Shown one piece after another: positions 46,704-57,687 of a stretch of DNA of 64,000 nucleotides (its first letter is position 1; each line of letters opens with the position of its first letter). Under the pieces are notes generated by a model. It was given only the letters and a program-made list of their open reading frames with translations. It searched no databases and had not been told where the DNA came from. Origin of the DNA: Cercophora sp. LCS_1 (Eukaryota > Ascomycota > Sordariomycetes > Sordariales > Lasiosphaeriaceae). The position numbers were made by a program, and so were the translations under genes. The stretch is from NCBI GenBank assembly GCA_036250225.1, contig JAPZLL010000012.1, positions 868,001-932,000 on the forward strand, written 5' to 3'.

Positions 46704-48145
46704 ATGGCGGACGCGATCCCCGCATTCCTGCGACAGGCCGATCCGAACATCTACAAATGCGCATCGAAAGCCGCGCAACTCCAGAGCGTCAAGCCGATCG
46801 TCTCGTACTGGTGTGAGTGGTCGCCGCTTTGCCGCTCTCCTCTGCACTGTAGTCTAACCATACAGGCGAGTACTGGGTTGTCAATCAGATCCTTGCGCGA
46901 CAACTTCACACCAAAGACGAGGATGTGCTTCGATACACTACCCACTTGATGGACAAGCTCGAGCAGGTCAGCCGACGATGCTAAGCCTAGCCGATATAAC
47001 GGTGCGCTAAGATGTTTCTGTAGACGAAAACAGAATACGCCCACGAAGACGCCATCATCGACGACACAGCAGGACAGGCGTACGTTGAACAGTTTGCCCA
47101 AGAAACCCTCGATCGGGCAGAACGAGTCGTGAAGGCGAACAAAGTCACACAGTACGCAACTCCCGTCCTTACGTCATTCCCACACTGACGCGCCCCGAGG
47201 CAAACAGCAGTGACGTTCGATGCCGCCGCGACCTTTTTCCAACTCGTGAACATCTGGGGCACCCCGGACGAGGAGACACAGCAAAAGATCAAGTACGCAA
47301 AGTGGAATGCTGCGCGCATCGCAAAGGCGCTCAGAGAAGGTGCCGACCCCAACGAGACCAATCCAAAACCCCAAGATATCCCGCAGCAGCCAGCGCTAGA
47401 CCCAAGCGACCCAGAAGTCAGGCTGCTGGACAGCGCGTCGGGTAGCACAGGACCGCGACCGGTTACCATCGAGGATGTTCCAGAAGACAATGTAAGGAGG
47501 GATGCGGCTGGTGTCTCGCTTCCGCAGAGCCCGGCCTCGGCAGGACCTTCCCCGACATCCGATGGCGGTCTCAACCTCCCCGGTGTACCCACGGAGCTGG
47601 CCCCGCCGGCAGGACACAGCGGATATTATGACCAAGGCACAATACCTTCACCGGTGTCGCCACCGTCCCACGACTCCCAAGCCCCTCCTGACCTCCCGCT
47701 TCCCCCGAGCGGCTGGCCTCAGTCGGAACAAGGACCAAACATCCCTTCTGCCCCGACAGGCTGGCCCAGCCAACCACCACCCCCGGCTTCTGGTTGGCAG
47801 CCCAGTCAGAACCCGTATTATCAGCCCCCTGCACCGCCTGTTGTCCCACCGACATTTGCTCCCAGCCCTCCACCAACAGCAGCGGTTGCCTCTCCACCAG
47901 CCCATCCACCTATGGACTCATTTTACACGAACACAACGCCAACTACACACACTACTCGGCCGCCCCCACAGGCAGCGCCCAGAGCCAGTTACGTGCCTGC
48001 ACCTCCGCCGGACACTGTAGATGAGGCGGCGATGGTGAACGCGCAGAAGCACGCCAAGTGGGCCATCTCGGCGCTCAACTTTGAGGATGTCAACACGGCT
48101 GTCAGGGAGCTGCGCAGGGCGCTCGAGCTGCTAGGTGCCACGTAG
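46704..48145 (+). CDS. VTA1: VTA1 homologue, ESCRT-III/Vps4 regulator
   Basis: Four exons (46704-46812, 46866-46966, 47024-47151, 47200-48145) give 427 residues, all in phase. The N-terminal MIT-like tandem helical domain reads IPAFLRQADPNIYKCASKA, YWVVNQILARQL, DEDVLRYTTHLMDKLEQ and, after splicing, QQTAVTFDAAATFFQLVNIW. A Pro-rich disordered linker of about 220 residues follows. The C-terminal VSL domain (AMVNAQKHAKWAISALNFED, then TAVRELRRALELL) matches Vta1/LIP5, which binds Vps4. In yeast Vta1 stimulates Vps4 ATPase and ESCRT-III disassembly during multivesicular body sorting. Confidence 0.93.
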
Positions 48146-49829
48146 AAAGCCGTGCAATGCGGGTGAAGGCTGGGCAGACGCGGCAAAACAGAAGAGACGC
48201 GGGGCGGGTTGTTTAGTGGCCTTGGAGCATTGGATGAGCGATTGCAATCTGATTTGTCTAGCAATGTGTAATATGAAACCAGGCTGTCGGATGTTGAAGC
48301 AGCCAGAAGCAGCCGCATGCATGTCTGACAGGGAAGAACAGCATTCCTAGACACTTGTCTCGACGCCAATGGAATGCAAAAAGTTCCCGGTGAAGGCCAG
48401 CGCCGGAGCCTGGTGCAACTCGGCCGGCGCAGCGCGTTGGCTACACAAGAGACTCACCGAGTCTGAGTCGAAAGACCCGCAATGTGCTCGGCTTTCTGAC
48501 GTGTTTGTTTTGAATCGAGACAACGAACCGTGACTTTTTGCGTATTCCGTGCCAATGGCAGAGCACCCAAGAGCGAGCTGCAATGCAAGTCCCACGGTCT
48601 CAGTTCAGATAATACCGTACAAATTTGGGGGGAAGATGCCGCGGAAATCTTGTTCTCTGCTATCCACTGCAACGTGCGCTTATAAGATATGCCTTTGGTC
48701 GCCAATGACAGTTGGAACGGACACTTTTTTACCAAAATACACATTGAAGGATTCCATCGTGACAAGCCCATCGAAAGTGAGGCTGGCTGTTTCTCTCTTC
48801 CCATTCGTCCAACACCAACAACCCCTGGTCCACAACAAGCTTGTGCTCATCAGCCCGCCAGCCCTACACGCCAGACTCGGTGAAAGACGACCTATTGACC
48901 CAATTTTTGGTTTCTCGACAGAGCGTTCCTGGTGATTATATATCCTCCCTCTTGCTCTCCTCCTTTCCTCTCAACGTGGAGTCGCATCGTCAACTTGTCG
49001 TCCATCCCCAAGGAAGAATCGCCCGTCAACAAACAAATGACAGACACCACGGTTAGCATTCTCCCCAGTATCAACAGCCCTGATGAAACTAAAGTGGCCA
49101 ACCCAGTCAAAACAAGCAACCCCTTGCTTCAAACAGTTCCCATACAGCTGCCCTGGGAGACACATCAGCATGGATCCCGAGGAAGAAGACAACTACTCGT
49201 ATCAAGGCTCAACGGGCCAGGCAAACGAAAAGTGGCGAACCCGTCCATACTACCCACCTCAACCGAGTCCTTCAAAAGCGTCAGGCGGTGGGAACTGTGC
49301 TGGTGAGTGCGCAGGACGATAACCTGAAAGGCGGGGGTGGTGTCGAGACGGAAAGATAGTGACATCCCGTAGCGGAACAGGCATTTGAGACACGATAAAA
49401 CATACCCGATTGCGTGTAGAAACATGACTTGCTATTATCTAAATGACAACGCTATAGTACTCTGAACCACCCACTCCGAGTGTTGAAAACACCAACGCTG
49501 CTCCTAACAAAGTCTGGCAAGGGAGATACATCTCAGCTCGCATCATGTCGGAGGGTCAAATTCGCCAATCCCTCGGTCTACAAGGAGTCTTCCAGGGCGT
49601 CCGACGTCTGAACAAAGCTCCTCTTGCATTTCTTCATAGACCTTCATTAACTAGAGTGCCTTCTTGCTTTCTTTTGGCCCATGTCTTCAGCGCCTTCGGT
49701 GTCTGAAAGGCGTTGACTTCCTTCCTGCCCCGGAACAGGGGTGGCCCAGTTTATTTGTCCTTGCGAGGACTGAGAGTTGGCTTGCGGCAAACTACCGACT
49801 GTGTCCTCGAAGCTTTCCTCTGTGCCGAC
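48146..49829. other. intergenic with a candidate promoter
   Basis: A TATA-like gattatatatcc near 48,932 followed by a C/T-rich stretch looks like a core promoter on the plus strand. Apart from the small frame at 49170 no gene is supported. The right end is the 3' flank of the large minus-strand gene. Confidence 0.45.
49170..49322 (+). CDS. doubtful small protein, 50 residues
   Basis: MDPEEEDNYSYQGSTGQ then RTRPYYPPQPSPSK has the acidic, Tyr/Pro-rich composition of small fungal proteins. It lies about 240 nt downstream of a promoter-like TATA element. A GTGAGT donor overlaps the C-terminal codons, so more exons are possible, but none was recognised. No family is assigned. Confidence 0.25.
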   Translation: MDPEEEDNYSYQGSTGQANEKWRTRPYYPPQPSPSKASGGGNCAGECAGR

Positions 49830-49999
49830 CTACAGCGTGCCGCCTGATTTCGGGCTGAGCGGAGAGTCTTGGGTCCCAAGAGCTTGTTGCGGGGGACTTT
49901 GGGGCAGACGGCCCTCCATTGGAGGGGCTTGCGTTGTGGGGGCTTGTGTTTGCGTAGCGGGAGCCTGCGTTGGAGGAGCCTGGGTCGGGTGAGCCTGCA

Positions 50000-50190
50000 G
50001 CAGAAGAGTTTGGGGTGGAGGAGCTCCGGATAGAAGACCCGGCGGAGGGTCTTGGGTCCCACGCCCTTGTGTTGGGGCAGCCTGCATTGGGGGAACTTGT
50101 ATCAGAGGAGCCTGTATTGTGGGAGCTTGCGTTGGAGGAGCCTGGATTGAAGGACCTTGGGGTAGAAAACCTCGCGGTGGACCTCGAGTC
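50000..50190 (-). repeat. short imperfect repeats coding QAPP-type units
   Basis: Within the last exon of the large gene, 24-33-nt imperfect direct repeats (plus-strand form about ggaggagcctg..tt) encode variants of TQAPP, IQAPL and MQAAP. A related block upstream near 50,960-51,020 repeats a Gln-Pro-Leu-(Asp/Glu) unit. Confidence 0.65.
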
Positions 50191-53037
50191 GGTCGAGGCT
50201 GAAAACGTTGCGAGCGTGGTGGGGGATGCTGAAAGCCTGGGAAATTTTGGGGTGGAGGACCTTGGGTCCAAGGAATTTGTGGCGGATAGGCTTGGTGATG
50301 TTGAAAGGTCTGAGGACCTCGGGGCTGAGGAGCAGGACCTTGGACAGGATAGGCTTGAACATTCTGGAAGGGCGCTGGGGGGTATTGATATGTTGGGGGG
50401 CCTTGGGTCCCAGCTGTTTGTGGCGGATGACCTTGGTGTTGTGGGGTCCACGGAGCGTGGGTCGGGGCAACAGGATATCCGAAAATAAGACCTCTCGTAA
50501 GTCCCTGGAAGGTATGGAAGTTCGATGAGAGGCTGTCCCAGCGTTGATCAAGAAATTGGCAGTGTTGCTGAAGTTCGTGGACTTGTTGCTGAAACACCAG
50601 ATTTCGTTCCTGAAAGGTCCGGTTTTTTGTCTGGAACGATTGAAATTCTGCCTGAAACTTTGCAAAGTTTGCTGCAAGCAATGCAAAACATTCCGTAACG
50701 TTGAAGGCGGTCGGTTGAATCTGTTGGGTGTGTGCTTGACCCTGTTGGAAGAATTCTTGGCCCTGCTGCCCTCCATCGGCTTGGGATTGGTGTTCTTCCT
50801 GAACTTGTTGGTTTCCTCCTCGGGCTTGATGTTGAGGGTGCCCGCCCTGAGTATTTGTCGGTGGGAGGGACAAGGGCTCTAAAGGCCTTTGTCCCCCATT
50901 GCTCGCTTCGTCTCGGCCGAGATTGACCAGTTGGTGAGCAGCATCAACTACAGAAGGCCCAGGCTGGTCGAGAGGCTGAGGCTGGTCAAGAGGCTGTGGT
51001 TGTTCAAGAGGCTCGAGCTGTTTAGTGCCCTCGGTCTGCTCGAAAGGCGGTGGTGCTGGTGTTTCTGTTGCGTGACCTGTGTTCTGCGACGCGGAAAAGT
51101 CTAGAGTCACATCTGAGTCATATTCCCTGACTCCATCCGAAGCCTCTGGTATCGATTGTTGCCGTACAAGTGGGCCTGAGGCCGTCGATATGCCAAGGCC
51201 GCTCATGGCCAGTGGTGCTGCTGCTTGGTTGTTGGGCGCGTTCAAGTCGACCGTCTTGTTAGTTCTTAAGTCTGGTAGGATTGATGGATCTGTGGGTGCA
51301 CCTGAGCCCTCTCCCCCAACGTTCTGCGGCTCCGACAAAGTGGGTTGTTGGTCAGCTGAGCGCGATGTAGTGGGGTTTTTTGCGCCACCTGTTTTTGGCG
51401 GCGGTGTTGATTGCTCGTTTGACGAGTCCATCTTACTGCCGGCCGTGCCTAGTTGCACCTGATTAGAATTTCTGTCTTCGGTGGGAACGGTTGACTTTTT
51501 GACTTACCCGAACCCCCGAAAGTAGAAGATCTGGCCACTTCCTTGCCCTTTGCCTGCTGACCCGAGGGGCCCCTACGCCTCTCACCTCGTCTTCCTCTCC
51601 CCGACTGGGAACCCCGACCTCTCCGCCGCTGGGCACTCCGACTTCTTCTACGCTCTTCAATCTGCCCTGTCTCCCGCCCCGTAGCCTCTTTTTTCTGTTG
51701 TTCTGTAACCTCTTTTTCCCTTCGCTCCTCGGCCTCGCTTTTCTTCAGCTCTTCAGCCTCTCTTTTCTTCTGCTCTTCAGCTTCTTTTCTTTTCCGCTCC
51801 TCAGCCTCTCGTTTTTTCTGATCCTCAATTCGCTTCCTCTCCCGCTCTGCGGCCTTCTTTTTTGCTTTCTCTTCGGCCTGCTTTCTCTTCCGCTCCTCAT
51901 CCTCCCTTTTTGCTCGCTCTGCGGCCTCTTTTCTCTCCTTGTCTTCGATTTCCTTTCTCTCCTTCTCCTCGGCCTCCCTCTTTTCTCGCTCCGCAGCTTC
52001 TCCTTTCTTTCGTTCTTCGGCCTCTCTCTTCTTACGCTCTTCGGTCTCCCTTCTCGCCTTCGCAGCAGCCTCTCTTCTCACGTTCTCTTCAGCCCGTCTT
52101 TTCTCCCGGTCAGCAAGCTCTTTGGCTCTCACGTTCTGTTTGTGCCTGCGATGTTTGTCCTTTTTCAGTTGCTTGGCCTTTTCCTTCTCGGCCAATGCGC
52201 CCTCGTCTTTTTGTTGCCTGGGACTCCCGTCCCCGGAGTGGTGCCCCTTGAGGGGATTTTCCAATGAGAGGAGTTGATCTTTCGTCGTACTGGGTGGAGC
52301 AGGATCGTCAACGACTTTCCCTTTACCCTTATCGAGCTCAGGGATTCCTGCAGTGGCCTGGTCTTCCAAGGTGCTCGCTGTAGTGGGGTTGTCGACGGCC
52401 TTCCCTTTACCCTTGTCGAGTCCAGTGCTTCCTACGGCTGGCTGATCACCCGATGCGCGCTTTGCAAGATGATCCGCAGCAGCTTCCTCTTTACTTGGTT
52501 CTCTCGCAGCCGCCGCTTTCTTTTTCTCTTGCTTCAGCATCCATTGGGCCTTCTTCTTTTTATTCTTTGCTTTCTTTCTGTCCTCCGGTGACAACGAGTC
52601 TTCGACTGCATGTTCGCTGGGACCACCTGGGCTTGGACGTTCGTCGTCAGGACGACTTTCAAGCTGCTGCTAAAGGCTGTCCAGCGTCTGATACTCTTGC
52701 TTTGGGGCATCGGGTCCAGCTCGAGGTTTCGATTTTACTGGTGTAGCCCCGCTGGAGTCCGCTGCAATGGCCTTCTTCGCCTTCTTCAAGTCAGCAAACG
52801 TCTCTGCGACGATGTCGGCGGCCTGCTTCTTCAACCGTTCGAATCGGATTTTGCCTGATGCCTTTGTTTTGGCCTTTCCTTTCCGTACATCTACTATTGT
52901 CTTCTCTTTCTTGAGCGGTGTGGGCCCCGTGTTTGTTGCTGTCGTTCCCGTACCCGGCGGCGCCGTTACTGTGATTTCAGGCGTCTCTTCCGTGCTTCTT
53001 GATGTAGCTGGACCCGCTAGCCTCGTTTCAGTGACTG

Positions 53038-53240
53038 GCTGGCCGGGAAACAGAAGAGGGATTCGTTGGTTGGAATACGAAAGACTGCCAAGTTGGCTGG
53101 GAAACGAAGGACGGCCTTGTGGACTGTGGAACGGATGAGAGACTCGTCGGCTGGGAAACAAAAGACGGACTTGTGGGTTCGGAAAAATAGGAAAGAAGGC
53201 TTGTTGGGGAAACCGAGAGAGATCTTCTTGGTGAGGATAC
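53038..53240 (-). repeat. about seven imperfect 25-30-nt repeats coding FP units
   Basis: On the plus strand the unit resembles ctgggaaacnaaagacggncttgtg. On the coding strand it yields repeats such as FPSQLGSL, FPSRRVSH, FPNPQVRLL and FPQQAFFP. Units drift in length by a few bases, mostly keeping the frame. Confidence 0.6.
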
Positions 53241-53558
53241 GGAAGAGGTGGGTCGTTGATGACACTACATGGCGCAGAGTGCCCGACACATTGCGAGCAT
53301 GACAACGGACTTCCGCGCTAGCGGTTGACGTAACGTTGGAATACTTCGCAAGGGTCGTTTCGGCTCTGGCATCTTTCGCATCGGTCTTGCTTGAGCGAAT
53401 GTTAGTTGACGCTCTCCCGGGGGTCAACCGTTAGGAGCTCATACACGACATCTGGCGCATTGCCACAGAGTCCCGCTGGGTGCCCTAGGAGGCTTTGGGG
53501 TACTGCACCCGATTGTTCGGCATTTCTCTAGCTCGCCCTGAAACCCCGCGAGTGGCAT

Positions 53559-54409
53559 GGTGGGTTGACGGGTTCCTCGATGGGTACAAACAAGCGATAA
53601 TTCCGTATGGGTAAGCGAATGCGAAGGCTGCAGCACAATAAATTCTTGTTAAGTTTGCTCCGGGTCGATTGGTTTGCAGTCCCATCGTTGGAGGGACGTG
53701 TCACCGACGCACAACGAAAGATTAGGCCAGAGGGTTGGTTTGCTCCTTCCCAGAGAGACCCGTGCTGGCTTGCCTCTGCGACCACGGTTCCTGCCCGGTG
53801 TTGAGATTGGCGATGTGTTCTTTACTTTTAATCGAGCGCGTGTTTGATATCTTAGACACGCTGAATAATAAACGTCAGTGCCTTTTTTGGAATGAACAGA
53901 GGCTAAAGCATGGCAAGTTCGCTTTGGTGATGCCGCCGAATTATTACCAGGAAGGGTCACGGTTATGTGTGGGGGCAGTGTCTTGAAGCTGAAAAGAAAA
54001 CGGGGTGTGCGAAAAATAGACCTCTATTCAAGAAGAACGGGCAAACAATCAGAGATGTAGCGATCGTTTCGTTTCCTTCACGTGTGCTGTAAACTCCAGC
54101 CGCGTAGTCTCTCTGTGGGCCCAGGTTGAGCGGACAATGACTTCGCCAGTTTGTCACGGCCAGCTCATCGCTGCAAGGTGTACCTCACTTTTCATCCAAT
54201 GTTCCGCCGGTTTGGTTTTTAAAACACGCCGACGGTCTGCCGGATTCTTTCCCAGACCACTCAAAACCCGCGTCTCCAGAACAACAACTGTCAATCTGCC
54301 TCCCTCAAACATTGGTGTGTCGCTTTGCTGACATTCAGCAACTGCCCATAGCAATTCCCTCCTCTACCGTACCTTCCTCTTCTCACCAGCGATTTGATTT
54401 GGTACCAAG
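53559..54409. other. intergenic, divergent flank of the large gene and AA11
   Basis: No gene is supported. A TATA-like element is not evident. The last 60 nt before 54410 are C/T-rich. Confidence 0.45.
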
Positions 54410-55728
54410 ATGATTCCCAAGTCGGTCCTCAAAGTCGTGTGGTTCGCGCTCTCTGTGAGCAGCAGTTCGGGCCACATGATTATGTCGTTTCCCGAGCCTT
54501 ACAATCTCAATATCCAGCCATATGTGCAGGTCAACCCGCTCGATGGCCACCAGTACCCCTTCCCCTGCCAGAATCTCAACCGATACGGCAAGGTTCAACA
54601 AGTCGAGGCAGGTGCGGCCACTCTGGTTCAGTTCACCGGCGGTGCGCAGCACGGCGGCGGGTCTTGCCAGTTCAGCATTTCCTACGACGACCCTGCCGAG
54701 AACGGCTGGAACACGTCGGCCACTTTCAAGACCATTTACACCATCATTGGTGGTTGCCCGGCCCATTTCACAGACGAGTCCCACAATCTCGCTCCTGCCG
54801 CGCCTGACAACCTGGGCCGCCAGAACTCTGCTGAGTGCGGCAACGATTCTGGTATCGATTGCGTCCGCCAGTTCCAGGTTCCGCTTCCTTCCTTGTCGGT
54901 ACCTCCTTCCCCTCTGGGCGTTTGGGTGCTAACAACTCGGCAGTCTCAAGAATGGCCGCGCCACGTTTGCGTGGACCTGGTTCAACAAAGTTGGCAACAG
55001 GGAGATGTACATGTAAGCAAGTCTGAAACATGGCAGATTGGATGGTGTTGGCTAACCACCTTTTCAATAGGAATTGCGCTCCTATCAACATCACAGGCGG
55101 CAGTCACGATGCGAAGGCTTTCCATGACCTGCCGGGCATCTTTGTTGCGAACGTTCCTGACACCCCCGATGTTTCCACTTGCGTTACTGGCACTTCGAGC
55201 GACCATGTGGTTCTTAACATCCCCAACCCTGGTATCAACGGTCGCATCTTGGAGTATCCGGGCAGCCCCGATGTCAAGCCTTCTAACTATTGCCCGCAAA
55301 TCCCCGATCCCTCGATCTTGCCAAGCTTTGTCTCTGACAGTCGCACTATTCAGAGCGGCGCCTCGAACCTTCCTGCTCCCAATCCTACAGCCTTGCCTGG
55401 AGCTCCCGGCATGGTTCAACACGGGGGGAGCCAGTTGACCAGGACGGTGACCGAGATGGTCACCGTTACGGAGCACACTCAAACCATCACGACCACAGTC
55501 GTTGTGAAGAGGCCCACCTCGACATCGACAGAATTGGAACCTACATCCGTTGACGGCCCAATGAACCCTGGTGCTGGACATGATCTGACTTGTCAGACTG
55601 AAGGTGCCATTGTCTGCATTGATACGGAGACCTGGGGCACTTGTGATTGGGGCACTGTGGTGCCACAGAGGGTTGCGCCTGGGACGCAGTGCGTAGGTGG
55701 GAAGATGATCCCGGCGTATGGACCTTAG
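54410..55728 (+). CDS. AA11 lytic polysaccharide monooxygenase with C-terminal Cys module
   Basis: Three exons (54410-54894, 54944-55012, 55071-55728) give 403 residues. A signal peptide ends at Gly21, leaving His22 as the new N-terminus, the copper-binding His of LPMOs. AA11 features follow: HMIMSFPEPYN, QFTGGAQHGGGSCQFSISYD with the second copper His, GGCPAHF, and, after splicing, ATFAWTWFNKVGNREMYMNCAPI with the axial aromatic region. A Thr/Val-rich linker leads to a C-terminal cysteine module (DLTCQTEGAIVCIDTETWGTCDWG in outline), like the X278-type domain common on AA11 enzymes. AA11 LPMOs oxidatively cleave chitin. Secreted. Confidence 0.9.
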
Positions 55729-56127
55729 ATTGACGTGCTGCGGCTATCCGGATGGGAGATCTTGGGTGATTTGAGATGGATACTGAAGCACGTCTTGGGA
55801 CCAGTTGAGACTAGATGGCAATGTATTACACTCACAAGATCCATCATGCATCACAGATAGAACCAAACAAGCATGTAGTTTTCACAAACTTCACGCATAC
55901 CAAAACAAGAACGATGTGATGATTAAACAGTAGATTGCTCATCCTCCTCTCTCCCTTGATCAAACAAGCATTACACCCAGCTTTATACTTCGCCGGGTAT
56001 TCCTTCCCCTACAAACCAAATAACATGGGAGGTACCAAAACCAAACCCTCCGGGGTATCACAAGTTGAAAAAAAAAAGTCATTTCATATCCAAACATCTC
56101 CATCCATCCATCCATCCCAACCCAAAC
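55729..56127. other. convergent 3' flanks
   Basis: It lies between the AA11 gene and the minus-strand proline-rich gene. No coding frame is supported. Confidence 0.5.
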
Positions 56128-57201
56128 CTAAAACCACCCATCCCCATCCACACTCAACCCCAATATGCGAATCATTTCCTTTGCTTTCGAATACCGGTTC
56201 CCAAACTCCTCCCCAATCCGCACCACATTCGGACACCGCCACATCTCGACCCTCGACCCCCGACTCACCAGCTTCTCCAGCAACCACACAACCATAAACG
56301 CAACCTCCTCGTTCTTGGTCACCCGCCAGCTGCGCGCAAACTGATCCACCAAGCCCACAAGATCAACGACCTGCGCGCCCTCCACCAGCACCGTCTCCAT
56401 CCCGTGAAAGACCTCGTCGTCCACGCCCTTCATGCGCACCACGTATGTGTCTGTCGTGCCGTTGCCGCTACCGCTTGGGACGGAAACGACGAGTTCGTCG
56501 GGGTGCGTGCGTGATTTCTCCCACCCCGCTGAACGCGCCCACGCTGTGATGATGGGGCGTGAGTGCGAGGGGATCAGGATGGTGATGTGGGCGGGGAGGG
56601 TGGTGGTGGGGAAGCCGTGGGCTACGAGGGCTGCGCGCCCGATGAGGCCGTAGTGCGTGTGCGAGAGGGCCGTGTGGATTGCTGAGAAGGCTGGGGCGAG
56701 GGGGCATGGAGGAGGTGGTGGTGTTGGGGGCGCTAGAGGGGTGATGGGCGTGTTGCGGCGGCGGAGGCGGGGTGTGGTGGGTTGTGGGGACAGTGGCGAG
56801 GGGCTTAGGGTTGATGATGGTTGTGGCGGTTGTAATTGGAGCTGCTGTGGCGGTGGTGGTCGTGATGATCGTGGTGGTTGTGGTTGTGGCGTTTGCAGAA
56901 GTTGAGGTAATGTCGGTACGGTGGAATGTGGTGGGTGAAGTTGCGGTTGTGATTGTTGTGGTATCCGTGGTTGCGGCTGGGCTGAGCGGGAGCGTGGTGT
57001 TTTTCTCAATTTCAGGGGTCGGAGAGGGGATGGTGAGTTGTCCGTGTCCCACTCCCCACTGTCCAGCAGCGGTTGGGTGGGGGGATATTGTTGGGAGCGT
57101 GATCGCCGGACAGGTGTCGAGGGATATGTTGCTCGCTTGCTTGGGGTGTCTTGTATGCGGCTGAGCGCGGACTTTAGGGGTGAGAAGAGCCCCATTGTCA
57201 T
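56128..57201 (-). CDS. unrecognised proline-rich protein with folded C-terminal domain
   Basis: A frame of 357 residues starts at the ATG at 57201. The first 175 residues are very Pro/Gln/Ser-rich (PPPPQQLQLQPPQPSS). From about residue 190 a compact domain appears: HYGLIGRAALVAHGFPTTTL, HITILIPSHSRPIITAWARS, DTYVVRMKGVDDEVFHGMET and LVDQFARSWRV. The order of helix, short strands and the small-residue turn recalls nucleotidyltransferase-like folds, but I cannot identify catalytic residues and do not assign that function. No membrane segment or signal peptide is present. Confidence 0.7.
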   Translation of the reverse strand: MTMGLFSPLKSALSRIQDTPSKRATYPSTPVRRSRSQQYPPTQPLLDSGEWDTDNSPSPLRPLKLRKTPRSRSAQPQPRIPQQSQPQLHPPHSTVPTLPQLLQTPQPQPPRSSRPPPPQQLQLQPPQPSSTLSPSPLSPQPTTPRLRRRNTPITPLAPPTPPPPPCPLAPAFSAIHTALSHTHYGLIGRAALVAHGFPTTTLPAHITILIPSHSRPIITAWARSAGWEKSRTHPDELVVSVPSGSGNGTTDTYVVRMKGVDDEVFHGMETVLVEGAQVVDLVGLVDQFARSWRVTKNEEVAFMVVWLLEKLVSRGSRVEMWRCPNVVRIGEEFGNRYSKAKEMIRILGLSVDGDGWF

Positions 57202-57687
57202 GACGATTAGAAAGGGGCAGGGCAGGCGTCGGGCTGCACAGGAGCCAAACCTGGAACCACGGGGAGCGTCTTTGGTGGAGGATAGCAGGGGAGCAGGGTG
57301 CTGCGGGATGCCAAGTGACAAAGGGAAAGTACTTAGCCGCGCCTTTATAAAGCGATGCCTTGGAATTCCCAGAACAACGCATTCAGCAGGCAGAGCTGGG
57401 CCACCCGCCTAACAATCCAGCTGTAATGGATTAAAGAACAATGCGTGGTCAGGGTGGAACGGCAGCCCAAGACAAAGACGCTAAAACTCCATCTCCTCTC
57501 ACCGCCGAAATGTGGGGCCAAACATGCTTGATGGCGTCCTGCAGCGTCAAACAAGACATTATTCGTTACAAGGTGGTCAAATACCGGTTACCCTGGCTAT
57601 GCCTGTCTAGCTCCCGTCCCGTGCCCAACGCCTATTCATACAAAGCTGAATTGCAGGACCATGCAACAGACATTGTCTTTTTTTTGC
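57202..57687. other. promoter of the proline-rich gene and 3' flank of RPN11
   Basis: No coding frame is supported. A tttataaag TATA-like site lies near 57,343-57,351 on the plus strand, reading cttttataa-like on minus. Confidence 0.4.

Larger units (their letters stand above)
49830..53558 (-). pseudogene. large Cys-rich / coiled-coil / P-Q-repeat gene interrupted by in-frame UAG
   Basis: Best model: exons 53558-53445, 53389-52739, 52669-51508 and 51448-49830, 1,182 codons, with all phases consistent. Order on the protein: a small zinc-type start (LWQCARCR, then CERCQSRNDPCEVF), an in-frame UAG at 53320-53318, a second half-motif (CSQCVGHSAPCSV), a run of FP repeats, a Lys-rich patch, a long Glu/Lys/Arg helix of about 200 residues (EEKERKEIEDKERKEAAE and similar), an Arg/Gly basic patch, then a Pro/Gln-rich tail of about 500 residues with QAPPTQAP-type repeats. 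The two C-x2-C-x6-C blocks together resemble a Cys6 zinc cluster. Function is unknown. The UAG, where Gln is likely ancestral, suggests recent inactivation; readthrough is possible. The second UAG (52672-52670) is explained by the proposed 69-nt intron. Confidence 0.6.

Noticed and set aside
49970..50488. 172-residue plus-strand frame with Glu/Leu/Gly repeats
   Set aside because: Shadow of the P/Q-rich repeat exon; repeats on the coding strand force repeats in the antisense frame.
51698..52267. Leu/Phe-rich plus-strand frame resembling a membrane protein
   Set aside because: It is the reverse complement of Glu/Lys-rich coiled-coil codons, which read as Leu/Phe/Ser on the other strand.
52670..52672. 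UAG treated as proof of a pseudogene
   Set aside because: The same UAG is a plausible 3' splice acceptor of a 69-nt intron, so on its own it is not evidence of inactivation.
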